Assembly (NCBI GenBank): GCA_000769715.1
Contig: JROS01000032.1
Span: 1-64,000, forward strand
Direction: 5' to 3'
From: Desulfobulbus sp. Tol-SR
GTDB lineage: Bacteria > Desulfobacterota > Desulfobulbia > Desulfobulbales > Desulfocapsaceae
Length of the DNA: 64,000 nt
The notes beneath the pieces are model-generated. The model searched no databases and was not told the origin of the DNA. It saw nothing but the letters and a program-made list of their open reading frames with translations. A program made the translations under genes and the position numbers. Shown piece by piece: positions 33,535-42,727 of this stretch. Numbering within the stretch: the stretch's first letter is position 1; each line of letters begins with the position of its first letter.

Positions 33535-36225
33535 CTAGAAGGTGCCGCCGACGCTGAAATCCCAGACGGAATTATCCTCGTCGTCGAGCGGGTCGAGGTT
33601 GTAACCCCAGACTATCTTCAACGGTCCCATCGGTGACAGCCAGTTGAGACCGACGCCGACCGACTCCCGGTAGGAATCGAGCGCCCAGTCCTCGTCGTCA
33701 TCGAGGACCTGGCCGGCATCAAAAAATACCAGCCCCTGAACGCCCTGGCTTTCGGCAAGGGGAAAGAGAATTTCCCAGTTGGTGTACCACATCTTGTCGC
33801 CGCCGATTCGCTCGCCGGTAACGGGATCGATCGGACTGATATCGCCGTAATCAAAACCTCGCACGGTATTGATACCGCCGAGATAAAATCGTTCGTAAAC
33901 CGGCAGCTTGTCGTTCTCATTTTCAAACACCTGACCTGCGGAGCCTTTGAAATGGAACACCGTCTTCCAGAACAGCGGAAAATACCAGCTGGTGGAGCCC
34001 TCCAGTTTGGTGAACTCGGCGTCGCCGGCGAATGGTCCTCCGGCATACTCAGCGCTGAGGAGGTGGTAACTACCCTTCGAGGCGTTGAGGATCCTGTCGC
34101 GGGAATCGCGTACGAGCGATACCTTGACGGCGCTGGTAACATGCAAGTCGACCGAATTTCTGATGACATAGGAGGCATTGTCGGAGACATCGGTCAGATC
34201 GGTATCGGTAAAACTGTACATGCCGATCATGCGCCATTTTTCCCAGACAGGATAGCCGACGCGGATATCTCCTCCCTGAGAATCCTTGGTGTAATCGTCG
34301 TATTCGCGTTCGGTATCGAAGAGGTCGGCACCCCAGGACAGTTCGGAGTCGTTGAGCCGCGGGTTGGTATACCCGAGATTGTAACGGGAGCTTGAGCCGC
34401 CGATGTTGGTGGCAAGCGAGAGCCGGTCGCCCCGACCGAGGAAGTTGTTCTCGGAGATCTCGCCCATGAAGATCAGGTTGTCGACGGAACTGTATCCCGC
34501 ACCGATACTGAAAGTGCCGGTACTTTTTTCCTTGACGTCGATGACGATGTTCATCCGGGTTGGATCGAGAGAGGGCTCCGGAGTAATATTGACCTCTTCG
34601 AAATATTCAAGCCGCTGCAGGGCCTGGGTGCTTTCCCGCAAGGCCTTGGAATCGAAGATACCGCCCTCGGAAACCTTCAGTTCGCGGCGTATGACATTGT
34701 CGCGGGTCCGGGTGTTGCCCTTGATCGAGATCCGGTCGATATAGACCAGTTCGCCTTTTTCAATCTTGAACACGACATCCAGCCGGCCGCCCGATGCAGA
34801 TTTTTTGATATCCGGCCTGACTGTGGCGAAGGCGTATCCTCTCTCGGCATAATAGTCGGTGATCTTGAGGATATCGTCGCGCATGACCTGGCGGCTCAGG
34901 AATTCTTCCTTACGGATGGAGAGCAGGTTGAGCAGATCGTCCTTGCCGGTGATCAGATCGCCGGCGATATCGATGGTCCCGACCTTGAACCGCGGCCCCT
35001 CCTCGACCATGAAGGTGAGGTAGAGCCATTCATCCTCCTGACGGATCGTGGGCTCGGAAATCCTCGCCTCGAGAAAACCGTGATTGTTGTAGAAGGCGAC
35101 AATGCGACCGACATCCTGCTTGACTTCATCCATTTTCAGGGTGCCCGATGCGGTCAGCCAGCTGAACCAGCCTTTCTCGCTGGTTTCGATCTCGTCGGCC
35201 AGTTCATCGTCGTCAAAGGTCGTGTTGCCTTCGAAATCGATCTTCTTGATATAGATCTTGCTGCCCTCGTCGATGATGATCCGGACGACGGCGCCTTCAT
35301 CACTGGGGAAGGTCGTTTCGGTCTTGACCTTGGTGTTGTAGTAGCCTTTGGATTTGTACAACTCCCGGATGGCCTCGACGGCTGTATTGATTTTCGCAGG
35401 ATTGAGGATGAAGTGTTCCTTGATATTGGCCGCACTCTTGACGTCCTCTTCCTTGAGTTCGTCGATGCCCTCATACACCAGTGAGGCGATAACCGGTTTC
35501 TCCACGAGTTTGAAGACGATATTTTTTCCTTTCTCGGTTTCGCTGACATCGATCTGGACATCGTTGAAATAGCCCATCGAATAGATCGACTTCAGGTCCT
35601 CCCGCAACGTCGACGGGCTGTAAATATCCCCGACCTTGCTCTTGATCTTGCGCAGGATCGCTCCTGAATCTATACGTTTGTTGCCCTGCGGGGTGATGGT
35701 GGCGATCCGGAGGTCCTTGCCGGAGTAGAGAAGGATGTCGCCTATGACGGCGGCGATGCCGTCCCGCAGGGTTTCAACGGTGAGTCCATCCTTGAAATAA
35801 TAGCGCGGCGCATTCGGGGTCAACAGATCGAAGACCTTGATATCGATGCTTATCTGTTTGCCGACATAGGTAAGACTGCCGGCAGCGACGTTGTCGAAGC
35901 CGGTGGTTTCCGCAATTTTCTGCATCTGCGGCACCGCTGGCGGCCAGGCCTTGGAGTAGTCAGCCATCGACTCCACCCTGGCGCGGGACAGCATCGTCTG
36001 CCCGTTGCTGACAAGAGCCTCCTCCAGGAAGGTGTCGGCCTGTATCGCTAGTTTGTCCACATCCTGCTGACTGTTGATTTTCAGCGGCAGAAAGGCGGTA
36101 TTCTGTTCGGCCGAGATGGCGGGACCGGCAAAAATGACCGTTGCAAGGGCAAAAAGTAAAAGCTGCAGAAGCCGGAACATGTGGAGATGACGGACGGGAG
36201 ACAGCGTTTTTCCGGTGTGATCCAT
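33535..36225 (-). CDS. bamA: Outer membrane protein assembly factor BamA with an extra N-terminal domain
   Basis: An 896-residue Omp85 protein that inserts beta-barrel proteins into the outer membrane. A signal peptide (HMFRLLQLLLFALATVIFA, ending near SAEQ at about residue 40) is followed by an extra domain of about 120 residues. Five POTRA domains follow, starting at DLRIATITPQGNKRID near 172. The C-terminal 16-strand barrel includes the conserved GGINTVRGFDYGDISP (VRGF loop) and ends with an aromatic residue (FSVGGTF). The extra domain (AFLPLKINSQQDVDKLA to about 165) resembles the TolB-N/FlgO-like fold. ATG 36225 follows AAAGGAA; the frame upstream to 36519 is not needed. A strong terminator follows. 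Confidence 0.93.
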   Translation of the reverse strand: MDHTGKTLSPVRHLHMFRLLQLLLFALATVIFAGPAISAEQNTAFLPLKINSQQDVDKLAIQADTFLEEALVSNGQTMLSRARVESMADYSKAWPPAVPQMQKIAETTGFDNVAAGSLTYVGKQISIDIKVFDLLTPNAPRYYFKDGLTVETLRDGIAAVIGDILLYSGKDLRIATITPQGNKRIDSGAILRKIKSKVGDIYSPSTLREDLKSIYSMGYFNDVQIDVSETEKGKNIVFKLVEKPVIASLVYEGIDELKEEDVKSAANIKEHFILNPAKINTAVEAIRELYKSKGYYNTKVKTETTFPSDEGAVVRIIIDEGSKIYIKKIDFEGNTTFDDDELADEIETSEKGWFSWLTASGTLKMDEVKQDVGRIVAFYNNHGFLEARISEPTIRQEDEWLYLTFMVEEGPRFKVGTIDIAGDLITGKDDLLNLLSIRKEEFLSRQVMRDDILKITDYYAERGYAFATVRPDIKKSASGGRLDVVFKIEKGELVYIDRISIKGNTRTRDNVIRRELKVSEGGIFDSKALRESTQALQRLEYFEEVNITPEPSLDPTRMNIVIDVKEKSTGTFSIGAGYSSVDNLIFMGEISENNFLGRGDRLSLATNIGGSSSRYNLGYTNPRLNDSELSWGADLFDTEREYDDYTKDSQGGDIRVGYPVWEKWRMIGMYSFTDTDLTDVSDNASYVIRNSVDLHVTSAVKVSLVRDSRDRILNASKGSYHLLSAEYAGGPFAGDAEFTKLEGSTSWYFPLFWKTVFHFKGSAGQVFENENDKLPVYERFYLGGINTVRGFDYGDISPIDPVTGERIGGDKMWYTNWEILFPLAESQGVQGLVFFDAGQVLDDDEDWALDSYRESVGVGLNWLSPMGPLKIVWGYNLDPLDDEDNSVWDFSVGGTF

Positions 36226-36575
36226 GGCAGAGTTCCTTTCTGTTTGTGATGCCCCAGAGGATATGGCGGAGTGTATATGCATCGTCGGATGTGAATGTAT
36301 CAATGTTCTGTGGGTAAATAGTCTGACAAAACAGGTATTGCACTGTTCATGATAACCAAGGGTAAAAACCGTGATCATTATGCCATGTTTGGCAGGAAAT
36401 GCAAAGACAGCAAATGGATATGAGCGAAATTGATCTCCGCCGATGGTGGTGGGTAGCTGAAGATTTCCTACAGGGCAAGCAATTGATCGACACCGTGGAA
36501 TAATAAAATGAAAGCACAACTTTTGAGGGAATTTTCACAGCTCCGTTCCCTGCGGCAGCGGGGGTATTGAACTCC
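36226..36575. other. Intergenic region between divergent bamA and comF-like genes
   Basis: About 350 bp with no gene I can support. It must contain the bamA promoter (leftward) and possibly one for the comF-like gene; no convincing -35/-10 pair was picked out by eye. Confidence 0.5.
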
Positions 36576-37313
36576 ATGCAGCTGCCGAAATCCTGGATGG
36601 TGATCTTTCTCGATCTGGTGTTTCCCCCTCGTTGTCTGCTCTGCGGCGCTTACCCCGGCTGGGAAAGTCGTGAACACCTGTGTCGGGACTGCAGGCAGGG
36701 GATCGACTTTATCCGGCCGCCGCTCTGCGCCTGCTGCGGAAAAATGATGGCGGCGGGGGAGCCGGGCCGCAGTCATCGCTGCCAGGACTGTCTCATCCAT
36801 CCGCCGCCATTCAGCGTCGCCCGTTCCTGTATCCGCTATGACCAGCCGGCAAGCCTCCTGCTGCATCGTTTGAAATACCACGGCGACACGTCGGTACTGC
36901 CCGGTCTCAGGCATATCATCGAGCAGGCCTCTCTTGCCGGGGTTCGCGACCCTGACATTATCGTACCCGTTCCCCTCTATCCAAAACGGCTGAAAGCACG
37001 GGGGCTGAATCAGGCCGTGCTCCTCTCCCGCCTGTTTTATCCCGGGCGCGAGCCCGATATCCGGTGCAACCTCCTCCATCGCATACGGGATACCCCTGCT
37101 CAGACTGCACTGAGCGGGGCAGCCAGGAGGAGGAATCTCCGATCCGCCTTCGTGGTAGCGGATATGGAATTCGTGAAGGGAAAGACGGTCTGTGTTGTGG
37201 ATGATGTCTTTACCACCGGTACGACGGTTTCGGAATGCAGTCGAGCGCTTCGTCTGGCGGGGGCGAAAGAGGTCTATGTCCTGACCCTGGCCATGGTTGT
37301 CGCTACAGCGTAG
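36576..37313 (+). CDS. ComF-family phosphoribosyltransferase-like protein
   Basis: A 245-residue ComF-like protein. An N-terminal double zinc-ribbon (CLLCGA, CRDC, CACCGK, CQDC) is followed by a type I phosphoribosyltransferase domain. The PRPP-binding loop VCVVDDVFTTGTTV lies near residue 210. Also visible are the family segments VPVPLYPKRLKARGLNQA and TPAQTALSGAARRRNL. In naturally competent bacteria ComFC helps bring single-stranded DNA into the cytoplasm; in others the role is unclear. ATG 36576 is preceded by GGGGG at 11 bases; a TTG at 36567 is a less likely start. It lies directly upstream of the dnaA region. Confidence 0.88.
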   Translation: MQLPKSWMVIFLDLVFPPRCLLCGAYPGWESREHLCRDCRQGIDFIRPPLCACCGKMMAAGEPGRSHRCQDCLIHPPPFSVARSCIRYDQPASLLLHRLKYHGDTSVLPGLRHIIEQASLAGVRDPDIIVPVPLYPKRLKARGLNQAVLLSRLFYPGREPDIRCNLLHRIRDTPAQTALSGAARRRNLRSAFVVADMEFVKGKTVCVVDDVFTTGTTVSECSRALRLAGAKEVYVLTLAMVVATA

Positions 37314-37855
37314 TATATTCTGGTTTTGTTCAAAAAAATATGAGGTTAAAAATAAATTATTTTCTTGAAGAGTCGGAAATACGCACATCTCGCAATGGCT
37401 GTAATGAAATATCGAGAAAAATTCAATATGGTCCACTAATTTTGAGAAATATTGAGTTGAATCTTTTTGTAAAACTGTTGATAAGTTGTGGGAAATCATA
37501 CTAAGCGGTCTATTTGACGATGGAAAAGCGCTATCGGCGCCAGGCCCCTGAGAATAAGGATTTAGAGAGGGAGTGGTCGGAGATTCAGGCTGGTTCGGGT
37601 CTTGCCGCTGTTAACAATAAGATGTTGCACTAATAAGAAATATCTCAATATCGTCTTTGACGGGAAATGGAAAATGGAGTTAATCATCCGCCATCCAATG
37701 CGAGGCGGGAATCACGGTGAGGTCCCCCTTTTGTTTTTGGCTGAGCGGTGGTTCCCCGGCATTGGGTGATGAAGCGTACAGTATCGTTCATTTCTGCAGG
37801 ATTGCCTTAAATGACTCTGAATCGCTTGGAAAACCTGTTACAGGAAGGATAGTGT
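37314..37855. other. Candidate chromosomal replication origin region upstream of dnaA
   Basis: About 540 bp without a gene. The first 190 bp are strongly AT-rich (a possible unwinding element). They end in two tandem DnaA-box-like 9-mers in the same direction, 11 bp apart: TGTTGATAA (37476-37484, 8 of 9 matches to the reverse-complement box TGTGGATAA) and TGTGGGAAA (37487-37495, 7 of 9). The dnaA gene starts 360 bp later. No dense box cluster was seen, so it may only be the dnaA promoter region. Confidence 0.45.
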
Positions 37856-39178
37856 ATGATTTGGGAGAAGACGAAAGAGAGATTGAAGGGCGCGTTGACG
37901 GAGAATGTCTATGCGCTGTGGATAGAACCGCTGGAGTGTGTCCAGGTTCAGGCTGAAACCCTGTTCCTCGCCAGCCCGGACAGGTACTTCAATGCGTACA
38001 TTTCGCAACATTACCTGGGCTTGATCGAAGAAAAGATCAAGGAATGCGGGGGATCGTCGCGGAAGGTGGTGCTCTGTGAAAAGGAGGCGAAGCCGTTGCC
38101 GGTAACAACCGTCAAGGGTCAGATGCGTCTTCCCAGCGTACCGGTAAACACCACCCGGATCCGCGCCCTGCATCCCCGTTACACATTCGACGAGTTCATG
38201 GTCGGCGACTGCAATATCCTCGCCCACTCCGCCTGCCAGTCGATATCAATCAGCGAAGACCTGGTCGGTCCCTGCCTCTATATCAACAGTGGTACAGGGT
38301 TGGGCAAGAGCCATCTGACCCATGCCGTGGCCCACAAGATCATCGCCGATTCGCCGATGACCCGGCTGCAGTATGTCACGGCCCAGCAGTTCGCCTCGGA
38401 GATGGTCCGCGGCATCCAGTCCAATACGATGGACCAGTTCAAACGCAAATATCACGACCACTGCGACATCCTGCTGGTCGAGGATGTCCACTCGCTGACC
38501 GGCAAGAAGAAGACCCAGGAGGAACTGAACGAGTTGCTCGACACCCTGGTCAAGTCCGGCAAGCGGGTGATACTGACCGCCAACAGCGCCCCGCGGGATC
38601 TGGTGGGGATCGACGATGAGTTCCGCTCACGGATGTCGGCCGGGCTGGTGACGAGCATCAAGCCGCCGGACATCGATACCCGTCTGCGCATCGTCGGCCG
38701 CAAGGCTGTCCAGCATCAGCTGGTGCTGGAGGAGAGTTATGTCGATTACCTGGCCCAGCATATCAGGGGCGATATCCGCAAGGTCGAGTCGGCGCTGATT
38801 GCGCTGCGGGCCAAGGCCTCTCTGCGGAAGGGGGATATCGATCTGGACCTGGTACGGGAAGTCGTGACCAGTGTCGTCGGGCATCAACAGGTGCTGACCT
38901 CGGCGATGATCGGCGATCTGGTCGGCAGCCAGTTCAAGGTCAGCGTCAAGGATATGCAATCCCGGTCACGGAAGAAGGTCATTACCTTTCCCCGTCAGGT
39001 GGCAATGTATCTGAGCCGGAAATATACCGACGAGTCCCTGGCCGATATCGGCAGGATATACAACCGGGACCATTCCACTGTCCTCCATTCGATCAAGGTG
39101 GTTACCAATCTGACCAACCGTGACACCTCCGTCAACGCCCAGCTCAACCTTCTGTCCGACAAGGTCAAGCAACTCTGA
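37856..39178 (+). CDS. dnaA: Chromosomal replication initiator protein DnaA
   Basis: A 440-residue AAA+ initiator. Domain I (residues 1-75, WIEPL and related segments) precedes a short linker and the ATPase core. Walker A is GTGLGKSHL near 146, Walker B is ILLVEDVHSL (usually IDDIQ), sensor 1 is VILTANSAP, the arginine finger lies in FRSRMSAGL, and sensor 2 in GDIRKVESAL. Domain IV has the DnaA-box helix-turn-helix and the signature NRDHSTVLHSIK. The motifs are functional but drift from consensus more than usual. AGGAAGGA precedes ATG 37856. A strong terminator follows, so the gene is probably monocistronic; dnaN is not adjacent. Confidence 0.93.
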   Translation: MIWEKTKERLKGALTENVYALWIEPLECVQVQAETLFLASPDRYFNAYISQHYLGLIEEKIKECGGSSRKVVLCEKEAKPLPVTTVKGQMRLPSVPVNTTRIRALHPRYTFDEFMVGDCNILAHSACQSISISEDLVGPCLYINSGTGLGKSHLTHAVAHKIIADSPMTRLQYVTAQQFASEMVRGIQSNTMDQFKRKYHDHCDILLVEDVHSLTGKKKTQEELNELLDTLVKSGKRVILTANSAPRDLVGIDDEFRSRMSAGLVTSIKPPDIDTRLRIVGRKAVQHQLVLEESYVDYLAQHIRGDIRKVESALIALRAKASLRKGDIDLDLVREVVTSVVGHQQVLTSAMIGDLVGSQFKVSVKDMQSRSRKKVITFPRQVAMYLSRKYTDESLADIGRIYNRDHSTVLHSIKVVTNLTNRDTSVNAQLNLLSDKVKQL

Positions 39179-39206
39179 TACGATAGGGTGAAAGAAACGA
39201 TGACAG

Positions 39207-39239
39207 GGGAAGACCGTGCCTTCGGTCTTCCCTTTTTTT
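39207..39239 (+). terminator. Intrinsic terminator of dnaA
   Basis: A perfect 10-bp stem (39207-39216 with 39223-39232), a 6-nt loop and seven T (39233-39239), 28 bp after the dnaA stop codon. Confidence 0.92.
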
Positions 39240-39266
39240 ATCGGGAGGATTCTTCCGGTGCCGGAT

Positions 39267-40667
39267 TCAAAAGTAAACGCCCTTGATCTCCGGACCCTCG
39301 GGGTGGGCGCTGGAAGGTCTGAGGATCTGTTCGGCAGCACCGGTCGCGCTCCTGATCATATCGTTGATCCCGATACCCTCCCAGCCGAAACCACAGACCG
39401 AAAGCCCCGGATGGTCCTGCACCACCTTGTCGCGCCAGGTCAGAAGCTGGCCATAGCCCCGTTCCAACTGGGGGATGCCGCTTTGCGGTCGGAGTACCGT
39501 ACTGTAGACTGGATCACCGGGCAGATTGAGAACCTCGCGGACATCGTCAAGGGCGAGCCTGGTCATGGTCGCGTCGTCGAGGTGCAGGCGTTCCGGATGG
39601 CGACGGCCGCCGACGAGGGTTTCGCAGACGATATGGCCGGCCGGGGCCCGGCCGGGGAACATATTGGATGAAAAGAGCGTTCCGAGGGTGAACCGTCCTT
39701 CCTGTTCCGGGGTCAGGTAGCCGAATCCGGGCGGTAGAACGGCGCTGGGGCCGAACCCGAAGACCACCGTGGCAATCCATGCCTCCGGGACGGCGGCGAT
39801 GGGCATGGTGGCATCGATGCCGGCCAGCAGGGTGAGAGAGGCATTGACCGGCAGGGCCAAAACCAGATTGGCAGCGCTATGGACTCCTTTCTCCGACTGT
39901 ACCTGCCAGCCGGTTTCGGTGCGGGATATGGCCATGACCCCGCACTCGAGCAGCAGGTCGGTGCCTGGCTGCAGGGATTCGGTCAGCCGTTCCGCCAATC
40001 GGGACATGCCGTCGGGAAAACTGGTCATTGCCGGCATGGTTATCTTTTTCGCGGTGCCCGACCGCCTGGCCTGCAGCATCTTGCCTATCAGGCCGCGGAT
40101 GACCGAGCCGTATTCCTTCTCGAGCCGGCGGATGCCGGGCATGACGTTGTCGATGGCCAGTTCGTTGAAGTCACCGGCATAGGTGCCGGTGAAAACGGCA
40201 TCGGCGAAGGGCAGGAGGGCTGGACCGAAACGGTGGTCCACCCACTTGGCGACTGTCGGTTCCCCGGCGAGCGGTCGGATCCAGAGATCGGCAAGCACGC
40301 GCAGTTTGGCCGTCCAGGGAACCAGCGGGGCCATCAGTATTTTGCCCGGGCTCTGCGGGATGCAGCGGAGCTGGCCGTGGAGATAGACATAGCGCACAAA
40401 GTGCTTGAGCGGGGCCTTGACGCACTCCCGGTCAAGTCCGGTCTCGGTGAGCAACGTCCGGCTCTCGGGACAGTTGTCGAGAAATCCATGCGGGCCGATC
40501 TCGGTGATATATCCCTGATCCCGATGCGTCCGGATCGCCCCGCCGGTTCGTCCCGATTTTTCGAGGACCAGGAAACGATGGTCGGGGGCATGGGTCTTCA
40601 GTTTGTGAGCGATTGTCAGGCCGGAGAGCCCGCCGCCAACGATGATGGTATCGAATTGTGCTGTCAT
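39267..40667 (-). CDS. hemG: Protoporphyrinogen oxidase (HemY-type flavoprotein)
   Basis: A 466-residue FAD-dependent oxidase of the HemG/HemY family that turns protoporphyrinogen (or coproporphyrinogen) into the porphyrin for heme. The FAD dinucleotide-binding motif is IIVGGGLSGLTIAHKL at residues 8-23, followed by LEKSGRTGGAIRT. The C-terminal FAD segment is LSVCGFGWEGIGINDMI. The start at ATG 40667 gives the normal N-terminus; the longer frame to 40742 is not typical. In an anaerobe the electron acceptor is unclear. It converges with dnaA. Confidence 0.9.
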   Translation of the reverse strand: MTAQFDTIIVGGGLSGLTIAHKLKTHAPDHRFLVLEKSGRTGGAIRTHRDQGYITEIGPHGFLDNCPESRTLLTETGLDRECVKAPLKHFVRYVYLHGQLRCIPQSPGKILMAPLVPWTAKLRVLADLWIRPLAGEPTVAKWVDHRFGPALLPFADAVFTGTYAGDFNELAIDNVMPGIRRLEKEYGSVIRGLIGKMLQARRSGTAKKITMPAMTSFPDGMSRLAERLTESLQPGTDLLLECGVMAISRTETGWQVQSEKGVHSAANLVLALPVNASLTLLAGIDATMPIAAVPEAWIATVVFGFGPSAVLPPGFGYLTPEQEGRFTLGTLFSSNMFPGRAPAGHIVCETLVGGRRHPERLHLDDATMTRLALDDVREVLNLPGDPVYSTVLRPQSGIPQLERGYGQLLTWRDKVVQDHPGLSVCGFGWEGIGINDMIRSATGAAEQILRPSSAHPEGPEIKGVYF

Positions 40668-40830
40668 TGCAGGGTCGAGGCAGAGGTGAATTTTCCAGTG
40701 AAGGTGCTGTTGTTCTTTACCAGGAATCCTTGATATCGGCAATGCAGGAATATCGGATCGAGGGGCCGTGTCCCGTGGGTGAAAGCGGAGATCCCGGCAT
40801 TTTTGGAAGAGATCGCGCCGGCCGCCGCTA

Positions 40831-42555
40831 TCAGGCCGCCACCGATCGCGCCGGCCGCTGCTGTTCCTCGTCGAGGATTTCCTTCATATCCATGGCCTTG
40901 TCGAATTCATGGATTTCCTCTTCGGTGAGGAGGAGATTCTTCAGGGCGAATACCTGGAGCCGGCAGGACTGGTTGAACAGACGGTTGGCCATGAGCAGCG
41001 AGGCTATTTCCAATTCGTCGATCTCGCCACTGGCGGCCCTTTTCATGACTTCCTCGATGGCCTGTTTGTCCTTCTGTTCGAGGTGGAATACGATTCGCAG
41101 GAGATCGCGGTACTGGTCACGGGGGTTGTCGCTCTCCAGCAGGTGATTGGTGTCGTAGTACAGTTCCACCAGACGGCGGCGAAACAGCTTGTACTGGCGA
41201 TTGAGGTGCTCATTGTCGGCACTTTCGAAGTCATCCAGATCGTTTTTGATCCCCTTGATGTTTTTGATGGAGTTCATGATATTGCGGGAGGCGTATGCCA
41301 TCCGTTCCAGTTCCTTGACCTCCGATTCTTCCAGCTGCGACCGCAGCATTTTGGCATAAAACTCTATGATTTCACCGTGCAGGAACTTTATGTTGTCATA
41401 GAGACCGGGAAGCGTGACGGGCCGTGGACTTCGTTCCAGGGGCAGGGCGTGGTCGAAGATCAGCTTGTCGTCGATTTTAAAGGTCCTGAGGCTGTACAAC
41501 TGGGACTCTTCAAACAGATGGAGGATCTCCTTGCGCAGGGAAGCCGTGGCCGCGTCCGTGACTTCGGTCGGGGTATTGTTGATGTAGACGGCCACCATCT
41601 CCTTGCGGTCCGGAAAAGCGCGGAGGAGAAAACGGGCGAGGATCCCGATGAAGGGGAAAAAGACCACGACGCCGGTGACGTTGAAGAGGGTATGAAAGAA
41701 GGCCAGGGCCATGACGGCGTCGCTCGAGATATCGAAGAGGGTGGGAAACAGTCGCGACAGGGGGCGCACAAGGGGAAAGGCCAGGATCCCGGTACCCAGA
41801 TTGAAAATCAGATGACTGGTGCTCACCCGCTTCTTGGATGGAATTCCACCGATGGAACCGAGGAGAACGGTGACGGTGGTGCCGATATTGGCGCCGATGA
41901 CCATGGCCATCGAATGCTCCAGGGTGAGCAGGCCGCCGTTGAGCCCGGTCAGGATGATGGCGATGCTCGCCGAACTCGACTGCATCAGGGCCGTGATCAG
42001 GATGCCGATGAGCAGGAAGACCCAGAGCCCGTAATGGCCGATGGCGTTGAGGTCGATATGGCGGGCGAAGTTTTCCATCCCGGTCTTCATGAAATCCAGT
42101 CCAAGGAAGAGAAACCCGAAACCTATCAGCAGCCGGCTGGCCTGGAAGAGTTTCGACGACGGGCCGAAGGCGATGAAGACCAGTCCCCCGAGGGCGATCA
42201 GGGGGAGGGCGAAGACCTCGATATCCAACTTGAAGCCGAAAATAGCGACGATCCAGGAGGTCAGGGTGGTGCCGATATTGGCGCCCATCATCACCCCGAT
42301 GCCGTTCTGCATCGTCATCACCCCGGCCCCGACGAAGGCCAGGATCATCAGCGACACCGCCGAACTGGACTGGAGGATGGCGGTGATGAAGGCGCCGCTG
42401 CCGATGGCGCGGAGGCGGCCGGAGGTATAATATCTGATCATCTGCCGGAAGGCCTTGCCGGACATGGCCCTGACGGCGTCCTCCAGCATGTACATCCCAT
42501 ACAGGAAAATGGAAAGACCGGCCAGGAGCTTCCAGATGTCCAGGGATTCAATCAT
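40831..42555 (-). CDS. Na/Pi cotransporter family protein with PhoU-like tail
   Basis: A 574-residue NptA/YjbB-like transporter. Two inverted Na_Pi_cotrans repeats carry the QSSSA signatures (AILQSSSAVSLMI near 60 and ALMQSSSASIAI near 190) and the GANIGTTLT and GANIGTTVTV segments. A C-terminal cytosolic region of about 230 residues, rich in charged helices, resembles PhoU. Family members export or import phosphate with Na+; direction is not readable from sequence. The start is uncertain: ATG 42555, ATG 42561 or TTG 42567, none with a clear ribosome site. Confidence 0.88.
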   Translation of the reverse strand: MIESLDIWKLLAGLSIFLYGMYMLEDAVRAMSGKAFRQMIRYYTSGRLRAIGSGAFITAILQSSSAVSLMILAFVGAGVMTMQNGIGVMMGANIGTTLTSWIVAIFGFKLDIEVFALPLIALGGLVFIAFGPSSKLFQASRLLIGFGFLFLGLDFMKTGMENFARHIDLNAIGHYGLWVFLLIGILITALMQSSSASIAIILTGLNGGLLTLEHSMAMVIGANIGTTVTVLLGSIGGIPSKKRVSTSHLIFNLGTGILAFPLVRPLSRLFPTLFDISSDAVMALAFFHTLFNVTGVVVFFPFIGILARFLLRAFPDRKEMVAVYINNTPTEVTDAATASLRKEILHLFEESQLYSLRTFKIDDKLIFDHALPLERSPRPVTLPGLYDNIKFLHGEIIEFYAKMLRSQLEESEVKELERMAYASRNIMNSIKNIKGIKNDLDDFESADNEHLNRQYKLFRRRLVELYYDTNHLLESDNPRDQYRDLLRIVFHLEQKDKQAIEEVMKRAASGEIDELEIASLLMANRLFNQSCRLQVFALKNLLLTEEEIHEFDKAMDMKEILDEEQQRPARSVAA

Positions 42556-42727
42556 GGGCATGGCCAAGGATCAAGGATGATTGAACAACGTCGGTTGCCG
42601 GTAGTCCGGGGGAGCGTCGACCACCGCAGGGGAGTATGCACGAAATGAATCGATACTGCAGAGCCACGCATCGCGATCGGCTTGAGCAGCAGGCGGCAGT
42701 CGAGAGCTGAGGAGGCAGAGGCCGCGG

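Noticed and set aside
36226..36519. N-terminal extension of bamA by 98 codons
   Set aside because: The signal peptide lies after ATG 36225, which has a good ribosome site; the upstream part has no features of an exported protein.
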